NCBI GenBank assembly: GCA_030522415.1
Contig: CM060107.1
Coordinates: 5,134,847-5,198,846, forward strand
Direction of reading: 5' to 3'
DNA length: 64,000 nucleotides
Source of the DNA: Channallabes apus
Taxonomy: Eukaryota > Chordata > Actinopteri > Siluriformes > Clariidae
Both the position numbers and the translations under genes were made by a program. Below, one piece after another: positions 1 to 11,640 of the stretch. Every line of letters starts with the position of its first letter. The stretch's first letter is position 1. The notes under the pieces are model-generated. The model was not told the DNA's origin. It searched no databases and saw only the letters and a program-made list of their open reading frames with translations.

Positions 1-205
1 AAGGCGTTGGTTATGTATTCCTCCATAGCCTGCATCTCTGTAAATGTTAATGAATAGGGGTGGGACTGCGCCTGGTTGAAGGTCGATGGCGAAATCGTAT
101 GGGTGGTGTGGAGGAAGGTGGATGGCCCGCCGCTTACAGAAGACCTCTGCCAGGTCCCTATACTGTAGGTCTCGGGGATGGCCTTGGTGTCGACATCAGG
201 GGCCT
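1..205 (-). mobile_element. Ty3/gypsy pol fragment (start of reverse transcriptase)
   Basis: Read on the minus strand, this stretch resembles the linker that opens the Ty3/gypsy reverse-transcriptase domain: a [12 protein letters not shown] motif, then a proline/histidine block ([13 protein letters not shown]), then an AMEEYI-like helix running off the window edge. The frame is broken near the end. It is the downstream part of the same element whose gag and protease lie at 3731-4758; the L2 LINE at 206-3730 separates them. Family assignment rests on motif recall, not a search. The copy is dead, with no LTR in view. Confidence 0.6.
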
Positions 206-330
206 AATGAAGTTAATGAAATTATCACAGATCAGGAGTTTGATATACTCTGTTTAACTGAAACATGGGTTAAACAGGACGAGTATGTAGCTCTAAATGA
301 AGCTAGTCCTCCTGGATACAGCTACATACA

Positions 331-534
331 TTTAGATTTACATTTAGGCATTTGGCAGACGCTCTTATCCAAAACGACTTACATTTTTTTTATTTCATTA
401 CACATCTGAGCAGTTGAGGGTTAAGGGCCTTGCTCAAGGGCCCAACAGTGGCAACTTGGTGGTTGTGGGGTTTGAACCTGGGATATTCTGAACCATAGTC
501 CAATGCCTTAACCACTGAGCTACCCCTGCCCCTG
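331..534 (-). mobile_element. tRNA-derived SINE with 10-bp target duplication
   Basis: Read on the minus strand it begins with a polymerase III A box (TAGCTCAGTGGTTAAGG) followed by a B box (GGTTCAAACCC), then a body with GGGCCCTTGAGCAAGGCC and a tail ending GCCAAATGCCTAAATG. It is flanked by the direct repeat GCTACATACA (321-330 and 535-544), so it inserted into the L2 endonuclease reading frame after the L2 had landed. Confidence 0.88.
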
Positions 535-1791
535 GCTACATACACCAGCCTTGGCTAACTGGTAGAGGAGGAGCCGTCGCAGTTATTCACAATGATAATC
601 TGTCTATCGTACAAAAACACGGACACAAATTTAACTCATTTGAAAATCTTTATAGTAACATAAGTGTATTTAAGTATATTAAGTCAGCTCAGTCGATTCC
701 ACTAATTATAATTTACAGACCTCCAGGGCCGTATTCCGAATTTCTTAGTGAATTTGCAGATTTCATCTCAAACCTAGTCGTTTCTGTAGACAAAGCATTA
801 ATTGCCGGAGATTTTAACATTCATTTTGAGAATGCAGAAGACCCTCTGAGAACAGCATTTATGTCCATACTGGACTCCGTAGGTGTAAATCAGTGTGTAG
901 TAGGACCCACTCATAAAGCAGGTCACACTTTAGACTTACAGTAATAATATTTTTCGGATTAAGCATAAGAAATGTATTCACAATTCCACTATTTGAAATG
1001 ATCTCAGATCACTATCTTGTCTCCATTCAAGTGTGTCACAGTGATAATGTACGCACAGCACCGCGCTACCGTATTACAGTAAACGTACATTCACATCAAC
1101 TACCACACAGAGTTTTATCAGTAATCTCCCAGAGTTACCAACTTCGATTAGGTCACCGTCTGACACCACAGAACTCGATCAGGCGACTGAATATTTAGAG
1201 TTGACATTTCGTTGTACCTTAGATAATGTAGCTCCAGCTAAAAGAAAAATTATTAGAGATAAGAAACTCTCTCCCTGGTATAACGATCACACGCGCACTT
1301 TAAAACAGACCGCTCGGAAATTAGAGCGTAAATGGCGTCAAACTAAATAGTTAGTATTTCAAATAGCATGGAAAGAGAGCATCCTGAACTATAGGAAAGC
1401 TCTTAGTGTAGCTAGATCAACGTATCTCTCCACTCTTATAGAAGAAAATAAAAATAATCCTAGATTTTTATTTAATTCCGTAGCCAAATTAACCAGAAAT
1501 AAGGCAACTACAGAAATCACAAAATCATCATGTAATAGTGAGGACTTCATGAACTTTTTTAATAATAAAATTGTAAATATCAGGCATAAAATTGAGGCTT
1601 TGAAACCGAACAATGTAATTGATACAGATGTTAACCTAGCCATGTCAGATCGGAACCTAGAATACTTTACTCCCCTTGAAGAGAATGAACTAATTTCACT
1701 CATCTCTTCTGCAAATTCATAAACCTGTATATTAGATCCTATACCGACACATTTTCTTAAACTGATAGTACCAGTAATAACAGAACCGCTG

Positions 1792-2915
1792 TTGAGAATA
1801 ATTAATTCCTCACTCAGCATTGGTTATGTTCCAAAATCTTTTAAATTAGCAGTTATCAAACCAATAATTAAGAAACCTGACCTCGACCCCTGTCAGCTGT
1901 CCAATTACAGGCCAATATCAAACCTCCCCTTTATCTCTAAGATTCTGGAAAAGATAGTAGCGGAGCAGCTATGCTCATATCTAAATAGAAATGGCATACA
2001 TGAACTGTATCAGTCAGGATTTAGGCCTCATCACAGCACAGAAACAGCACTCATTAAAGTAGTAAATGACCTCCTATTGGCCTCTGATCAGGGTTGTGTA
2101 ACTATGCTTGTATTACTCGACCTCAGTGCAGCTTTTGACACCATTGATCATGCTATTCTTCTTCACAGAATAGAAAATGTAGTAGGAATTAAGGGTACAG
2201 TACAGCCCTCTCCTGGCTCAGATCCTATTTGACCGATCGTTATCAGTATGTAGACTTAAATGGTGATTATTCTGCATGTTCTCTAGTGGAGTTTGGCATT
2301 CCGCAGGATTCAGTTTTAGGCCCGCTGCTTTTTTACCTTTGCATGCTTCCTCTGGGCAACATAATCCGTAAGCATGGTATTTGTTTTCATTGTTATGCTG
2401 AAGACACACAGCTATACGTCTCAACAAAACCTGATGAGAAAAACCATCACACTAAAGTTGAGCAATGTGTGCAGGACATAAGAAATTGGATGCTCATTAA
2501 CTTCCTTCTGCTTAATCTGGATAAGACAGAAGTTCTAGTCATAGGACCGCATACAGCTAGAAGTAAAATCTTAGATCACACCGTAACTTTAGATGGCCTT
2601 TCTGTTCCATCAAGTGCAACCGTAAAAGACCTCGGCGTGATTATAGATTCCAGCCTTTCATTTGAAGCTCGTGTAGATAACATCACCAGCATAGCATTAT
2701 TTCACCTAAGAAATATTGCCAAGATAAGAAATATATTGTCGCTAAACGATGCAGAAAAACTAGTTCATGCTTTTATCACTTCTAGGTTGGACTATTGTAA
2801 TGCCTTACTGTCTGGTTGTTCTGTTAGGTCCATAAACAAGTTTCAGCTAGTCCAGAATGCAGCAGCGAGTGTCCTCACTAGAACCAGAAGATATGAGCAC
2901 ATCACCCATTGTTAG
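1792..2915 (+). pseudogene. L2-1 reverse transcriptase remnant
   Basis: Two overlapping open stretches (1792-2232 and 2229-2915) in different frames together cover fingers, palm and thumb of an L2 reverse transcriptase. Motif A is LLDLSAAFDTIDHA. Motif C reads CYAEDTQLY, with the first catalytic Asp changed to Glu. The C-terminal part (SRLDYCNALLSG, FQLVQNAAA) is recognisable and then stops at a TAG. The frame change near 2210-2230 removes the WF(x)SYL region normally seen between motifs A and B. Non-functional. Confidence 0.85.
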
Positions 2916-2989
2916 TCCTGCCGGAGTCCCTGCTTGCACTCTACAGTAAATATACATACACATTATACATTAGGTGACAGTGACCATAC

Positions 2990-3065
2990 TTAAGTGCCAT
3001 CTCTCCTCCTCTTCTCTTTCTCCCCCTCTTTCTCTTTCCTCTCTCCCCCTGTCTCCCCCTTTCAT

Positions 3066-3102
<37 letters not shown>
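2990..3102 (+). repeat. CT-rich tract and (TC)n microsatellite in L2 3' UTR
   Basis: Pyrimidine-rich run culminating in an uninterrupted CT dinucleotide array around 3069-3100. It lies within the L2-1 3' untranslated region. Small open frames on both strands here only reflect the repeat. Confidence 0.85.
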
Positions 3103-3104
<2 letters not shown>

Positions 3105-3730
3105 AGCTACACATGTCATTCCTGAGCTGCCAGTGATCCAGACTCTCTCTGCCCTCCGAACCTGTCTGATCCATCCTGGTGCCCCGTTTCTGGTTGTAGG
3201 TCTCATCGCATGGATGCCCCGTGTGTCTCTTTGGGATGCGTCTGGTGTCTGTGGATGATTCTATCTACTTAGAAGATGGTTCTGGCCTCGACTGGTGTTG
3301 TCAGCTGTTTCTCTGAGGACTTGACAATTCGATAGTTCAGGACTGGAACTTTCTACAAGTCTTTCTGAGTCTCCAATAACTACTGGACTCCATTTTAACA
3401 TCAATTAACATCAACTATTATAGCTGAACTGCTTGCCACCTAACACTATATAAATTCAGATCATTTCCTGCTATCTGTTTCACCCAAATGAGGATGGGTT
3501 CCCTGTTGAGTCTGGTTCCTCTCAAGGTTTCTTCCTATTACCATCTCAGGGAGTTTTTCCTTGCCACTGTCGCCTTCGGCTTGCTCACCAGGGACTATCT
3601 GAACATTTTTGATTCATACACATTCACATTCCATACAAACTTAAATAATTCTTTTGATTGTGTAAATCTGTTTTGAGACAATGTCAATTGTTAAAAGCGC
3701 TATAAAAATAAAATTGAATTGAATTGAATA

Positions 3731-4758
3731 GGACTGGTAGATAGGGGCCAACCGTCGACAGACGGTATAAGAAGAGACAATGAAGTTACCTGCTCCAATT
3801 AATGCAGTACTTTGGACTCGTTTGTGGCCAATTTGGAGGGATACCTGAACCGTAAGGCGAGAGATGGTGGTGTCAGTGTTGGTGGAGATCCGAAGATGGT
3901 CCGGTGAGTCTCTCCTTCTGCTCACCGGGGCTGGGCATTTCCCGGGCGCAGTGGACAGATCGCCCGGTGATGTTCCGCGGACCCACAATAGGCGCACAGG
4001 CCCTCTCTAAACCGGCGTGCGCGTTCAGCAGGTCCGGTAGTTGTGGTGGTGAAGGTTGTGGGTGGTCGTGGAGTGGAGTAGGAGAAGGTGGGTGCGGGGC
4101 CTCGGAGCCAGCTTCGGATGAGAGAAAAGACGCTGATCTATGCATAGGGCGAGCTGGATCAGCCCTTCCAGTGTGGCGGGAAGCTCTCGCCCGGCGAGCT
4201 CGTCTTTTATCCTAGAAGCCAACCCCTCGTAGTAGGATTTCCGAAGCACCGCATTTCCCCAGGTGGTCCGGACGGCGATAGTGCGAAACTCGGTGTAGCG
4301 GCTCATGGACGATCCTCCCTGCCGCAGGTGGTAGAGCTTTGTGTCGGTCTCCACCTCACACGCAGGTGTTCAAAAGTTAGCTTGAGCTGGCGGGTGAATT
4401 CATTGTACGGAATGGGCGGTGTCCGTATCAGCGTAGAGAATTGCCGTGGCCCACTCACCTGCCTGCCCTGATAGCAACAAGACGAGTAGAGCAATGCGTA
4501 GCCAATCGGTGGAGTACTTGATAGAATTAAACTCAAACACCAACTCGAGCACTGTCAGAAACACACTGCATTCCATTTCTCTGGTAATGAGAGAAAAACA
4601 TCAGAAGGCAGGGGGGGGGGGGGGAGGATGCGGCGCCGTGGCCGCTGTGACGGGAGGCCGGCTAGCTGTTCTCCCGCCTGAGCTCCGCAACCTCCCGGCA
4701 CAAGGCCGCAACGTCTTGGACACTTTGGCGCAGAGTAGCAATCTCCCCAGTTAGCTTA
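3731..4758 (-). mobile_element. Ty3/gypsy gag-protease fragment
   Basis: Minus-strand remains of a Ty3/gypsy element. From 4758 downward: a coiled-coil start (LTGEIATLRQ), a gag core with LRQGGSSMSRYTEFRTIA and the RIKDELAGRELPATLEGLIQ region, then, in another frame, a CCHC zinc knuckle (C-x2-C-x4-H-x4-C, about 3955-4000). Next comes a protease-like segment in which the active-site DSGA region is reduced to a GAGNFI remnant (about 3795-3825). Several frameshifts are present. Its pol continues at 1-205. No LTR, and the 5' end abuts a truncated L2 at 4759. A poly-G run sits at 4612-4624. Confidence 0.75.
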
Positions 4759-6597
4759 TTGATCAGCATTGTTTATTGAGGATGCAGGACATCCACCTTG
4801 TAATGCATTGCAATAGTCCAGTCTGGATGTCATGAATGCATGAACTAGCTTTTCTGCATCAGATACAGATAAGATGCTCCTCAGTTTTGCAATATTTCTA
4901 AGATGGAAAAAGGCTGTTTTTGTGATATTTGAAATGTGATTTTCAAAGGACAAGTTATGTCTAATATTACACCCATGTTTTTCACTGTCGAGCTGGTAGT
5001 AACAGTACATCCTTCTAACCGCAGGCTGAATTGTGAAAGCTGTTGTGTGCTGGTTTTTGAGCCGATAAGTAATATCTCTGTCTTATCTGAATTTAGTAGA
5101 AGAAAGTTATTGGTCATCCAAACTTTTATATCCTGGACACACTCAATTAGTCTAGACAACTTAGGTATTTCATCTGGTTTAGTTGAGATATATAATTGGG
5201 TATCATCAGCATAACAATGGAAACTAATCCCATGTCTTCTAATGATGTTACCCAAGGGAAGCATGTATATTGAGAACAGCAGAGGTCCTAAAACTGAACC
5301 TTGTGGGACCCCATATTTCACTGCCATTACACCAGATGGTTCTCCATCTAGATCTACAAAATGGTATAGATCAGACAGGTATGATCTAAACCATTTTAAT
5401 GCCTGTCCCTGAATACCTATGTGATTTTGTAAGCGATCTATGAGAATATCATGATCTACAGTGTCGAATGCAGCACTAAGATCAAATAAGCCTAGTATTG
5501 AAATGCAGCCTTGGTCCTAAGCTAAAAACAAGTCGTTTGCAATCTTAACTAGTGCAGAATCTGTACTATGATGGGGCCTGAAACCTGACTGAAATTCTTC
5601 AAGGATGTTGTTTTCCTGCAAGAATGTGCATATTTGAGCTGATACTACTTTTTCTAGTATTTTTTATATGAACGGAAGGTTTGAAATCGGTCTGTAATTT
5701 GTTATTTCATTCGCGTCCAAATTAGATTTTTTAAGAAGCGGCTTAATAACTGCCAACTTGAAAGGTTTAGGGACATGACCAAGATGTAATGAAGAATTAA
5801 TAATTTTTAGAAGTGGCTCTCCAACTGTAAGCATCACTTCCTTTAAGAATCTGGTTGGGATTGGGTCTAACAGGCACGTTGTTGATTTAGCTGAGGTAAT
5901 AAGTTTATACAGCTCTTCCTGTCCTATACCTGTAAAGCTGAAAATCTAAATGTGAAGCTATAGGCTGAACTGGATCATGGGATACTATTAGAGATTGAAC
6001 CTTCGTTATTTTCTTCCTGATATTATTGATTTTTTCATTAAAGAAGTCCATAAAGTCTTCACTTCTAAACTGTGATGGGATACTCTCTGCGGGCATCTTA
6101 GGTTTTGTTAGGTGAGCCACTGTACTAAATAAGAACCTGGGATTGTTTTGGTTTCTTGCTATCAGTTGGATAAGATGCTCAGTTCTAGCAGTTTTTAGAG
6201 CCTGTCTATAATTCAAATTCAAATTTCAAATTCAAATTTTATTGGTCACATACACAGTCATACACAGTATAATATGCAGTGAAATGCTTTATACGACCGC
6301 CAGTGACCTTAAAAAAAGAAAGGCTTGTACGTAAAATAAATAATCAATAAAAAGGAAATACTGAAGAAATAATTTTAACTAGTAAAATTAACTGTGCAAT
6401 AAGGGCATAATAAAATATTGCAAAAATATAGAATATAGGGTAGAGTATATATGTATATAGAATTAACGTGTCAGTGGTTGTGCAAATATGCATGAAAGGT
6501 GACATGTGCAATTGTCCAGATGTATGAGTATTTAGTGCAAGTGTGTATGAATGTGTCCATGATTGTCCAGTCAGTGTTGTGAGCTTAAAAGATGTTA

Positions 6598-8157
6598 TTA
6601 GTCCTGTGTGGAGGTGTGATTGTGATTGAGAGACCTTATCGCCTGCGGGAAGACGCTCCTCCTCAGTCTCTCTGTGTTGGCCTTTAGGGAGCGGAATCTC
6701 TTCCCAGACCGCAACAAAGAGAACAGTCCATTACTGGGGTGACTGAGGTCCTTCATGATCTTCCTGGCCTTAGTCCAGCACCGCTTGCTGTAGATGGAGT
6801 GCAGGTCAGGGAGCTCAGTGCGGATGATGCGCTCGGCTGATCGCACCACCCTCTGTAGAGCTCGTCTGTCCTGCATGGTGCTGTTCCCGAACCAGGTCGT
6901 GATGTTTCCCATCAGGATGCTCTCTATGGTGCAGGAGTAGAAGTTCCTGAGCACCTTGGAGGGCAGTCTAAAGTCTCTCAAGCGTCTGAGGTGGTAGAGA
7001 CGCTGCCGGGCTTTTTTCACCACGGTGTTGATGTGACAGGACCATGACAGGTCGTGCGTGATGTGAACACCTAGGTATCTGAAACTGTCCACTCTCTCCA
7101 CTGGGCTCCTGTTGATGACGGGGGTCTGGTAGTTCCTCTCCTGCTTTGTACTAAAGTCCACTATCAGCTCCTTTGTCTTACTGACGTTCAGGAGGAGATT
7201 GTTCCTCTGGCACCAGTTCTCCAGATTTCCAATCTCCTCTAGGTAGTCCGACTCATCATTGTTGGTGATCAGTCCGACCACGACGGTGTCGTCAGCAAAC
7301 TTGATGATGGAGGTGGAGTTGGTAGTGGCCACGCAGTCGTGGGTGTACAAAGAGTACAGCAGGGGGCTCAGAACACAACCCTGGGGGGCTCCAGTGCTGA
7401 GAGTGAGTGTAGCTGAGACATGTCCGCCCATCCTTACTGCCTGTGGTCTGCCAGTCAGAAAATTGGAGATCCACTGACATATAGATGAGCTCAGTCCCAG
7501 GTGCTCCAGCTTGGTGGTGAGTGTGGAGGGAATTATGGTGTTAAAAGCAGAGCTGTAGTCGATGAAGAGCATTTTAACATAATTCCCTTTCCTAGTGTCC
7601 AGGTGAGTGAGTGATGTGTGGAGGAGATGAGAGATTGCATCGTCTGTGGAGCGGTTCTGACGGTATGTAAACTGTAGTGGGTCCAGTGTGTCGGGTAGTG
7701 AAGAAATGATGAAGTCTCTGATAAGGCGTTCAAAGCACTTCATCACTACTGAGGTGAGGGCTACAGGGCGATAGTCATTGAGAGAAGCAGGATGTGGTTT
7801 CTTTGGAACAGGAACAATGATGGACTCTTTGAAGCATGTGGGGATCACCGACTGAGATAAAGAGATGTTGAATATCTCAGTGAACACAGGTGCTAGCTGG
7901 TCTGCGCAGGCTCTGAGAATACGACCTGAGATGTCGTCTGGTCCTGCTGCTTTCCTGGTGTTCACTCTCTTGAAGGCTCTCCTCACGTCGTGCTCGGAGA
8001 TGATGAGCGCGTTCCCGGTGCTGGCTGTGTCTTCCTGTCTGCAGCCGTTAGCGCCGCTAGCATTAGCGCCGTTAGCATTAGCGCCGTTAGCATTAGCGCC
8101 GTTAGCATTAGCATCGCTAGCGTCTTTAGCTGCAGCCTCGAAGCGAGCATAGATAGC
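6598..8157 (-). CDS. Rex1-A reverse transcriptase ORF
   Basis: The frame is open from about 8157; the first internal Met is at 7986, giving 462 residues from there. Motifs: [54 protein letters not shown] (motif A), [17 protein letters not shown] (motif B), FADDTVVVG (motif C, intact) and [13 protein letters not shown]. The thumb and C-terminal [15 protein letters not shown] region is complete. Upstream of the Met the same frame encodes a repetitive Asn-Ala-Asn-Gly-Ala linker. A shift at about 8158 is the only break seen between endonuclease and polymerase. Confidence 0.82.
   Translation of the reverse strand, partial: AIYARFEAAAKDASDANANGANANGANANGANASGANGCRQEDTASTGNALIISEHDVRRAFKRVNTRKAAGPDDISGRILRACADQLAPVFTEIFNISLSQSVIPTCFKESIIVPVPKKPHPASLNDYRPVALTSVVMKCFERLIRDFIISSLPDTLDPLQFTYRQNRSTDDAISHLLHTSLTHLDTRKGNYVKMLFIDYSSAFNTIIPSTLTTKLEHLGLSSSICQWISNFLTGRPQAVRMGGHVSATLTLSTGAPQGCVLSPLLYSLYTHDCVATTNSTSIIKFADDTVVVGLITNNDESDYLEEIGNLENWCQRNNLLLNVSKTKELIVDFSTKQERNYQTPVINRSPVERVDSFRYLGVHITHDLSWSCHINTVVKKARQRLYHLRRLRDFRLPSKVLRNFYSCTIESILMGNITTWFGNSTMQDRRALQRVVRSAERIIRTELPDLHSIYSKRCWTKARKIMKDLSHPSNGLFSLLRSGKRFRSLKANTERLRRSVFPQAIRSLNHNHTSTQD
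8046..8122 (-). repeat. 15-bp coding minisatellite in Rex1-A linker
   Basis: About four to five copies of a 15-bp unit (plus strand GCGCCGTTAGCATTA) that, read in the reverse-transcriptase frame, encode repeating NANGA pentapeptides between the endonuclease and polymerase domains. Because the unit is a multiple of three, copy number can vary without breaking the frame. Confidence 0.85.
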
Positions 8158-8158
8158 G

Positions 8159-9346
8159 TTACATAGGGGTCGTCATACCGGATGCTGGTGCTTTATAGAC
8201 CGTTATTGTTCTCAGTCCCTGCCACAGGCTCCTAGAGTCACTCTGTTGAAGCTGTGACTCTAGTTTTCTCCCGTAGCGCTGCTTCGCCTCTTTCACCGCC
8301 TTCCGGACGTTATATGACGCAGCCTTGTACGGTTCCATGTCCCCCGACGCAAGTCCCGTGTTGTAGGCAGCTGTGCGAGATCTCAGAGCGTCGCGGATGG
8401 TTTTATCCACCCACGGCTTCTGGTTGGGAAACGTTCTGATAGTCTTTTTCTCTACCGTATCGTCTACCAGCTTTTCAATAAATCCCACAACCGCTTCCGT
8501 AAACACGCTGACGTCATCATCGGAGCTGTTTCTGAACATGTCCCAGTCTGCGTCATCGAGTGCGTCCTGTAACGCGGCCACCGATTGGTCCGTCCAGCAC
8601 GCGACCTCCCTCAGGACCGGAACTTCCTGTTTCAGCCTTTGTTTATATTTTGGCATGAGGAAGATGGCGGCGTGGTCGGATTTACCAAACGCTGGACGAG
8701 ATTGTGCCTTGTAACCGTCTTTGACCGTGGTATAACAATGGTCCAGTGTCCTTTCGCCCCTGGTGGGGCAGGTGATGTGCTGATAAAAGTTCGGCGCTGC
8801 GCGTTTGAGGTTGGCACTATTAAAATCCCCCGCCACAATGAGCGCAGCGTCCCGGTGTTGTGTCTGGTGCTGTGTGAGTGCCTCATGCAGCTCGCATAAG
8901 GCCTTGTCTGTGTCTGCTTGTGGAGGAATGTAAACGGCACTGATTATGACCGATGTGAACTCCCGTGGAAGATAAAATGGACGACACATGATGGACAGTA
9001 GTTCCAGGTTTGGTGTGCAGGAGCGTGTAAGAGGAACAACGCTCGCGCTGTTGCACCAGCTGTTGTTCACCATTAAGCACACGCCGCCTCCCCTTGACTT
9101 CCCCGAGTCCCGCGTCCTGTCCATGCGGTGAACCGAGAAGAACTCGGCCGGCTGTATGGCGTGGTCTGGCACCGCTGGATTCAGCCATGTCTCGGTGAAG
9201 CAGAGGAGATTGCAGTCCCGAATGTCTCTCTGGAACTTTATCCTGGCCCTGAGGTCATCAAGTTTGTTCTCCAGTGACTGGACGTTGGCGAGCAGGATAC
9301 TAGGCTGAGGTGTGCGGTGTGCACGGGCCCTGAGCCTGTTCCTCAC
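8159..9346 (-). CDS. Rex1-A apurinic-type endonuclease ORF
   Basis: 395 residues. Exonuclease-endonuclease-phosphatase fold motifs appear in order: [21 protein letters not shown] (catalytic Glu), [18 protein letters not shown] (Asp, Asn), TLDHCYTT (Asp) and GKSDHAAIF (Asp-His). All expected catalytic residues are visible. The C-terminal part is the connector rich in basic residues ([17 protein letters not shown]). The frame ends at a stop just before the reverse-transcriptase frame begins, so a small shift separates what was once a single protein. The true start may lie upstream of the first Met. Confidence 0.82.
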   Translation of the reverse strand: MRNRLRARAHRTPQPSILLANVQSLENKLDDLRARIKFQRDIRDCNLLCFTETWLNPAVPDHAIQPAEFFSVHRMDRTRDSGKSRGGGVCLMVNNSWCNSASVVPLTRSCTPNLELLSIMCRPFYLPREFTSVIISAVYIPPQADTDKALCELHEALTQHQTQHRDAALIVAGDFNSANLKRAAPNFYQHITCPTRGERTLDHCYTTVKDGYKAQSRPAFGKSDHAAIFLMPKYKQRLKQEVPVLREVACWTDQSVAALQDALDDADWDMFRNSSDDDVSVFTEAVVGFIEKLVDDTVEKKTIRTFPNQKPWVDKTIRDALRSRTAAYNTGLASGDMEPYKAASYNVRKAVKEAKQRYGRKLESQLQQSDSRSLWQGLRTITVYKAPASGMTTPM

Positions 9347-10210
9347 ACCAGCTCGTCTCCCTCGAGGTCTCCGCTTCGCGTCGCGTCCATTGTTCTCCCT
9401 CAGGATCTCACTCGGCCAGCTCGGATCCGGAATTAAAACCGTCGAATTGTGAGTACATTGTATACCAATAGAAACAAGAGTGTCTCTATCATACCTAATG
9501 TACTCAATGGTGGTGATTTTGCGATTTTAAAACACTGAAAACTAACTTAAAGAACAAAAACAAAGAAAAGGTGGTCGGAGCAGTCGTGACGGCAGCCGAC
9601 CTCACCGGCGCCATCTTGGAGTACCGTAGCTGCACATACTGTGTTTATACGCAATTCTAAAAACTTCTAATTTAGTTTTCCTCCATTTTCGCTCGAGGTT
9701 ACGGGTTGCTCTCTTTAGGGCGCGAGTATGACTGTTGTACCACGGTGCAAGTGTTTTATCTCTGACTTTTTTTAATCTGATGGGAGCAACAGTGTCTAAT
9801 GTACTGGTAAAAATAGTGCCCATGCTGCTAGTCACTTCATCTAGATCATCTGCATTTAGGGGTTTGATAAGGAATTGGGACAGATCGGGCAGATTACTTG
9901 TGAATCTGTCTTTAGTAGTGGGATTCATATTTCTAACAGCTTGATAACGTGGGGAGACACAGCTAATCTGTTCTACGGGTAGAGTATATATCAGGAGGTG
10001 ATGATATGTGATATCACTTTGAGGTAAGATCTCTATGTTAGAGACATCTATACCATGGGATATAATTAAATCTGGTGTATGATTAAAGCAGTGAGTTGCT
10101 CCATTTATATTTTGTTTAACCCCAAAGGAATTTAGTAAATCCATAAATGCGAGTGCTAAAGCGTCGTTAGCATCATCTACATGAATGTTAAAGTCGTAAC
10201 AAGGCAGGTG

Positions 10211-11518
10211 AAATTGCTGGAGAATTGGGAATTAAGGCACACAATAATCTGGCAATGGGTGGCTGTTTGTGAGAAAGTTAAATAGTGCAGAGTAGTGAAT
10301 GAAATGAATAACAGGTGTGCTGGAGCCGGTTAATGAGGCCGCAAAATTGAAACAGTGAACTGGAGTTTGGAATGGAGTCGTGGGAGATCATGGCTTGGTT
10401 TGACCAGTGGGCGTGACCTGGCATGCCGTGACAATATAACTTTGTTCGAATAAACATTTTCACCTTCCCTTCGTTCACTTTTAAGATTTTCTTGACATGC
10501 GCTGAAACAAATGAAAAGCCAACAGTCAGACAAATAGAGAAGAGACAAAAAGAGTTGCGCAGAAAACACATTTGAATAATTAATGCACTGTCGTTTTTGG
10601 CCATAGTTCAAACTCTCACTTAAGATTAGATGTGATCTTGCAGTCTTATTGGTTGGTGAAGACAGACCATACAGTTGTGCATATTTAAGCACTTCTCTGT
10701 TTTACAATGGAGAGGACAAGAGGAAGACGTTATTGTTTACCTTGCACAGACGCTATTTGCTTCTACATGCTGTTTGCTTTTGCAAAATAAGATGACCCTG
10801 GCATTATTTAATAAACCAAGAATTCTAAATCACAAACTACAATTAAGCCTCTTATCACATCACTTTAATGAAATTAGGCATTTAATAGGATCCCATATCT
10901 ATTTAAATAAATAATAAACATGAAATCTATCCAGATACAGAATGTGATGGTCAGTAAGTATAATGGTATCACATCTTTGAAAGCTGTACAACATTTCAAG
11001 TCTTCTGACCTCATATGTTTTATCCCAGTAACCTGTACTAATTAATAGCTAATTAATTTCAATACAACTGCATTGTACTTCACAAAAACTGCAGTTATTT
11101 TTCTAAGTGACATCTAGCTGGATCATATCACCTTTCAAATGTTTGTGGTTAGCAGTTACTATCACGAGTAGACAGTCTGCCCTTGACAGTTACATGCTAT
11201 AATCATTTACTAAATAAAATTTTAAATATGATTAGATTAAATATATCGTCACACAGATAATCTAGGTAAATTTTTGGAGTGTTTGTGAAGTCTTACAAAA
11301 TTAGTCACGTTATCAGTACTTGCTCAACGATCCATCCATTTGCAGTGATTTAAAAGGTTTGAATTAGCTTAAAAAATACAGAAAAAGCGAAAAGACACAA
11401 GATTATTTTGCATAGGTTATTTGTTTAATTCAACAAGTTTGTAAAACACTTTAAGGCCATGTGCACATGTAGCTAATTTTTAAAAACTAGGAGACTTATG
11501 TAGGAGATTTATCTACTT
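10211..11518. other. Intergenic, no gene recognised
   Basis: Mostly AT-rich sequence after the 5' end of L2-2. Two overlapping minus-strand open frames (10278-10604, 10330-10692) show no recognisable domain and are likely chance. Confidence 0.5.
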
Positions 11519-11640
11519 ATGGTTCCTCTCAAGGTTTCTTCCTAGTGCCATCTCAGGGAGTTTTTCCTTGCCATTGTCGCTGTCGTCCTCGGCTTGCTCA
11601 TCAGGGACTATTTTATAATTTTATTCATAATTTTTTAAAA
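11519..11640 (+). mobile_element. L2 3'-UTR fragment
   Basis: Contains GGTTCCTCTCAAGGTTTC and GGGAGTTTTTCCTTGCCA, the same block as in the L2-1 3' UTR at about 3508-3600. No coding part or tail remains. Confidence 0.75.

Larger units (their letters stand above)
206..3730 (+). mobile_element. L2-clade LINE, 5'-truncated, intact 3' end (copy L2-1)
   Basis: An L2 non-LTR retrotransposon in the plus orientation. The endonuclease part (206 to about 945, interrupted by a SINE) shows LCLTETW, IIYRPPG and AGDFNIH motifs. The reverse transcriptase follows at about 1792-2915 in two frames, with YRPISNLPF, SGFRPHHSTETAL, LVLLDLSAAFDTIDHA and a VPQGS-like motif altered to IPQDS. The catalytic YADD box reads YAED, so this copy could not polymerise. 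Stops and frameshifts are frequent. The 3' untranslated part (about 2930-3730) ends in the AATTGAATTGAA tail typical of fish L2. It sits inside a gypsy element. Confidence 0.88.
6213..9622 (-). mobile_element. Rex1/Babar-like LINE, near full length (Rex1-A)
   Basis: A 3.4-kb non-LTR element. The minus-strand 5' end begins around 9622 (ACTCCAAGATGGCGCC) and is followed by endonuclease and reverse-transcriptase frames. The 3' untranslated region (about 6213-6597) ends in AATTTGAATTTGAA-type repeats. A 5'-truncated relative of that 3' end lies at 25190-25505. It interrupts L2-2 and has no clear target duplication, as is common for CR1-group elements. The Rex1/Babar label comes from the [13 protein letters not shown] and [11 protein letters not shown] motif style; a phylogeny would be needed to fix the clade. 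Confidence 0.88.
4759..10210 (-). mobile_element. L2-clade LINE split by a nested Rex1-like LINE (copy L2-2)
   Basis: A second L2 in minus orientation, in two blocks: 9623-10210 (end of the endonuclease plus connector; CYDFNIHVDDAND, then WYNSHTRALKRA, ERKWRKTK) and 4759-6212 (connector YRQALKTARTEHLIQLIARN, then reverse transcriptase with GVPQGSVLGPLLFSIYMLPLG, CYADDTQLY and LLLNSDKTE). Reading resumes across the 6213-9622 insert at the same codon region. It is truncated at the 5' end near 10210 and lacks its 3' tail, breaking at 4759 where gypsy gag begins. YADD is intact, but stops and frameshifts are present elsewhere. Confidence 0.87.

Noticed and set aside
2941..3258. Arg/Glu-rich and Ser/Leu-rich proteins
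   Set aside because: Artefacts of the CT/GA microsatellite in the L2 3' UTR, read in several frames.
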